Positions 5,605 to 7,906 of a DNA stretch of 7,906 nucleotides are shown here, piece by piece; the stretch's first letter is position 1; each line of letters begins with the position of its first letter. Both the position numbers and the translations under genes were made by a program. The DNA lies in the NCBI GenBank assembly GCA_045629205.1, contig JAZQQT010000136.1:1-7906 (forward strand). Direction: 5' to 3'. This DNA comes from JAZQLP01 sp045629205. Lineage in GTDB: Bacteria; Bacillota; Clostridia; Oscillospirales; UBA644. Below the pieces are notes generated by a model. The model was not told the DNA's origin, did no database searches, and saw only the letters and a list, made by a program, of their open reading frames with translations.

Positions 5605-7749
5605 ATGAAAAAATCAGTCGCACTATTCCTCGTTCTCGTAATGACGGTTTGTCTTTTTTCGGCGTGCAATACCGAAAAAGAACCCGACCCGCAACCCGAA
5701 GTAAAATACGGTCGGATATTCTACGTTGCCGTTGACGGAAACGATGCAAACGAAGGAACGAAAGAATCACCTCTCGCCACCATCGGCGGCGCGGCCGCAA
5801 AAGTGCGCGAATACAAAAAAGCAAACGGACTTCCCGAAGGCGGCATTAAAGTAGAATTCGCTGCCGGGACATATAAAGTCACGCAGCAGACCGACCTCAC
5901 CGAAGAAGACGCCGGCGAAGAAGGCAAACCCATCGTTTACGCGGCGGCGGACGGTGCCGAAGTAATATTCGACGGCGGATTATCTCTCAATCCCGCAGAT
6001 TTCAAGCCGGCGAATGACGAATTCAAAGCGCTGCTGCAAACCGAGGAAGCGAAAGAGAACGTTCTCGAAATCGACCTTGCCGCCGCCGGAATATGGGATG
6101 CCGACGATTCGAAAGCGTATTACGTCTCCTGGGATGCCTACGACTACCGCCAGAGCCTTTACGTAAACAACAAACTTCAGACCGTTGCAAGATGGCCTAA
6201 CGAAGATTATTATACTCCCGGAAAAATTGCGGCAAACGCCTTTACTGATGAAAACGGCAGCGTCTACGGTCTTATTCCCGTTCCGCAGGAACAGGCCGAT
6301 ACATGGAAAGGCTGCAAGAATATAAGATTCTACGGTTATCCCGTATATGACTGGTCATCGACTTTTGTCTGGGACATGCAGGTAAATGCCGAAAATTCGG
6401 TCCTGCTTTACCCCATGAACCACGATTACGGCCTTGAAAACTCATGTCACTTCATGCTGTTCAACATTCCCGCAGAACTCGACATGCCCGGCGAATATTA
6501 CTGGGACGTTACCGCAAACAAGCTTTATTACTGGCCGGAAAAAGGCTTTGAAACATCAAAAATAAACTTCAGCCAATTCAAAGAATCAGTCATAAGCCTT
6601 ACACATGCCGACTATGTCACCTTTGAAGGATTCACGTTTGAGAATCTCCGTTACAATGCTATAGCCTCGGTAAACGGCAAAGACTCCGACTATGTTACCG
6701 TAAGCAACTGCATTTTCAGATGCACGGCTTCTTATCCCGTTAATTTATGGGGAACGAACATACTCGTAACCGATAACGAATTCTGCGATCTCGGCGGCGG
6801 TGCGATTTCGGTCAACGGCGGAGATATAGCCACTCAGGTATTATCAAAATCCGTTATAACAAACAACAAAATACACGACTGGTCACAGGTATATACGGTT
6901 TACAATGCAGGCATCAAAACAGTAGGCATGGGCTTTTTGATTTCGCATAACGAACTTTTCAACTCTCCTCACGAAGCCATCACGTTCGGCAGCGGGAACA
7001 CCGTTGTGGAATACAACGAGATTCATAACGTCTGCACCGAAACGATGGACGCAGGCGCGATCTATTCCGGAAGAAGATGGGACTGGGGCAATACGGTTAT
7101 ACGATATAATTACGTTCATGATATTTCCACCATATCTGACGGAATTTATCTCGATGACATGCTATCAAAGCAGGTTTGTTACGGAAATATTCTTGTTAAT
7201 ATAGGTGGCAGAGCCTTTTCTCTCAACGGAGGCAGATTCCTGGATATTTATAACAATATAATGGTAAATACAGGTAATTTCTTTCTCAGCGGAGTTGGTT
7301 TTGAATGGTATCCCACATGGAACAGTTATCCAGACGGAGGCATGTGGCAGCTTGGGTTTAAGGAAAATTACCTCACTGATCTCTGGAGATACATGCAACC
7401 GGAATATCTGAGCATGCTCGAAATGAGAACAACAGAAGAAAAGCGCTCGCTTAAAGGTTTGGCCAAGGACGTCATCGACTCGCCGTCGCCTCCGGCATAT
7501 GAAAATTTTTATAATAATATACTCTATATCAACGAGTATACTGTTCCAAATAAAGGCATTGACATGATAAATGATGCAGCTTATCCGTTCAGTTACATTG
7601 AAGATTATATCGAATACACCGAGTATCCGGAAGACGTCTTCGCCGATCCCGCAAACGGAAATTTCTTCCTCAAAGAAGATTCGAGAGTTTACCGTGATAT
7701 AATCGGATTCGAAAAGTGGGACTACTCGCTTATCGGACCGCAGAAATAA
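5605..7749 (+). CDS. Right-handed beta-helix surface lipoprotein, paralog 2 (GH141-like layout)
   Basis: A 714-aa paralog of the protein at 1187-3343, about 70% identical by eye over the whole length with almost no gaps. Its lipobox LFSAC has the cysteine at residue 21, with a shorter acidic linker. It keeps IFYVAVDGNDANEGT near the start, 'QSLYVNNKLQTVARWPNE', 'LDMPGEYYWDVTANKLYYWP', the beta-helix coils ('YNEIHNV', 'RYNYVHDI', 'YGNILVN', 'YNNIMVN'), and the acidic motifs DAGAIYSGRRWDWGN and GIYLDD. The coils after these motifs differ most from paralog 1 (for example 'FLSGVGFEWYP' against 'WFDGRGYGWYP', and the stretch before the last 40 residues). This suggests a diverged binding face on a common scaffold. 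The last 39 residues differ at one position only. It should be lipid-anchored on the outer face of the membrane. A role on carbohydrate is inferred from fold and motifs. It is separately transcribed, with promoter and terminator on either side. Confidence 0.85.
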   Translation: MKKSVALFLVLVMTVCLFSACNTEKEPDPQPEVKYGRIFYVAVDGNDANEGTKESPLATIGGAAAKVREYKKANGLPEGGIKVEFAAGTYKVTQQTDLTEEDAGEEGKPIVYAAADGAEVIFDGGLSLNPADFKPANDEFKALLQTEEAKENVLEIDLAAAGIWDADDSKAYYVSWDAYDYRQSLYVNNKLQTVARWPNEDYYTPGKIAANAFTDENGSVYGLIPVPQEQADTWKGCKNIRFYGYPVYDWSSTFVWDMQVNAENSVLLYPMNHDYGLENSCHFMLFNIPAELDMPGEYYWDVTANKLYYWPEKGFETSKINFSQFKESVISLTHADYVTFEGFTFENLRYNAIASVNGKDSDYVTVSNCIFRCTASYPVNLWGTNILVTDNEFCDLGGGAISVNGGDIATQVLSKSVITNNKIHDWSQVYTVYNAGIKTVGMGFLISHNELFNSPHEAITFGSGNTVVEYNEIHNVCTETMDAGAIYSGRRWDWGNTVIRYNYVHDISTISDGIYLDDMLSKQVCYGNILVNIGGRAFSLNGGRFLDIYNNIMVNTGNFFLSGVGFEWYPTWNSYPDGGMWQLGFKENYLTDLWRYMQPEYLSMLEMRTTEEKRSLKGLAKDVIDSPSPPAYENFYNNILYINEYTVPNKGIDMINDAAYPFSYIEDYIEYTEYPEDVFADPANGNFFLKEDSRVYRDIIGFEKWDYSLIGPQK

Positions 7750-7762
7750 TGAATAACAGACG

Positions 7763-7788
7763 TGAGCCGCAGATTAATCTGCGGCTCA
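7763..7788 (+). terminator. Intrinsic terminator of paralog 2
   Basis: A perfect 26-nt palindrome, with arms TGAGCCGCAGATT and AATCTGCGGCTCA, folds into a long stem and is followed by TTTCTTATTGCTTTTTT. It begins 13 nt after the stop codon. The core AGCCGCAGA/TCTGCGGCT equals that of the terminator at 3456-3482. The downstream T-rich tract overlaps the -35 region of the next gene. Confidence 0.85.
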
Positions 7789-7795
7789 TTTCTTA

Positions 7796-7824
7796 TTGCT
7801 TTTTTCCACGATATATAGTATATT
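7796..7824 (+). promoter_or_regulatory. Sigma-A-type promoter of third lipoprotein gene
   Basis: TTGCTT at 7796-7801 and TATATT at 7819-7824, 17 nt apart, with the -10 box ending 28 nt before the ATG, exactly as in paralog 2. A TATAAT at 7824-7829 is an alternative -10 but lacks a good -35 at proper distance. Confidence 0.65.
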
Positions 7825-7852
7825 ATAATCATAAATCAAACGGAGTTGTGTT

Positions 7853-7906
7853 ATGAAAAGAATTTTTGCCTTGCTTCTCGTTCTCGTAATTTCTGTTTGT
7901 CTCTTC
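7853..7906 (+). CDS. Lipoprotein signal peptide of a third array gene (partial, cut by window end)
   Basis: ATG at 7853 follows CGGAG by 7 nt and is open to the window edge for 18 codons, reading MKRIFALLLVLVISVCLF. This matches the signal peptides of the two upstream beta-helix lipoproteins (MKK..AL.LVLVMTVCLFSAC) residue for residue in the LLVLV..VCLF core. The promoter spacing and leader length also match paralog 2. It is therefore probably a third lipoprotein of the array. Whether the mature part is also a beta-helix cannot be seen. Confidence 0.7.
   Translation, partial: MKRIFALLLVLVISVCLF

Noticed and set aside
1187..7749. Beta-helix proteins as phage tailspikes of the adjacent tail module
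   Set aside because: Both carry lipoprotein signal peptides with lipobox cysteines and have their own promoters on the opposite strand, so they are cell-surface proteins rather than virion parts.

Overview
The window looks like chromosomal DNA of a gut-type Firmicute of the Clostridia (Oscillospirales/Eubacteriales-like). This rests on GGAGG-type ribosome sites, short type II lipoprotein signal peptides, an ECF sigma/membrane-protein pair of a kind common in these bacteria, and sigma-A-like promoters. The genus cannot be told from the sequence.

Layout. (1) Positions 1-1113, minus strand: three closely packed genes reading leftward, a 117-aa unknown protein, a 44-aa unknown protein, and a protein cut by the window edge that resembles phage tail/baseplate hub proteins. 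Two coupled junctions (an ATGA overlap, then a 14-nt gap) mark one operon, probably part of a prophage or phage-tail-like module continuing to the left. (2) Positions 1128-3482, plus strand: a self-contained unit of promoter, 718-aa lipoprotein with a right-handed beta-helix, and hairpin terminator. (3) Positions 3568-5011, minus strand: an AT-rich cassette of an ECF sigma factor and a translationally coupled single-pass membrane protein that is probably its anti-sigma partner. (4) Positions 5013-5547: no intact gene, but a minus-strand remnant of a small lipoprotein gene broken by a frameshift. (5) Positions 5548-7788, plus strand: a second unit (promoter, 714-aa beta-helix lipoprotein about 70% identical by eye to the first, and a terminator with the same stem core). 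(6) From 7796 to the right edge: promoter and first 18 codons of a third gene with the same kind of signal peptide.

The most interesting structure is the tandem array of at least two, probably three, paralogous surface lipoproteins. Each copy has its own promoter with 17-nt spacing and a similar leader length, and the two complete copies have near-identical terminator hairpins. The sigma/anti-sigma pair is lodged between units 1 and 2. The lipoproteins have the N-terminal layout and aromatic/acidic motifs of GH141-like and related beta-helix carbohydrate-active proteins. A cell-surface glycan-processing or glycan-binding role is the best inference, but the substrate is unknown. No tRNA, rRNA, CRISPR array or insertion sequence was seen.
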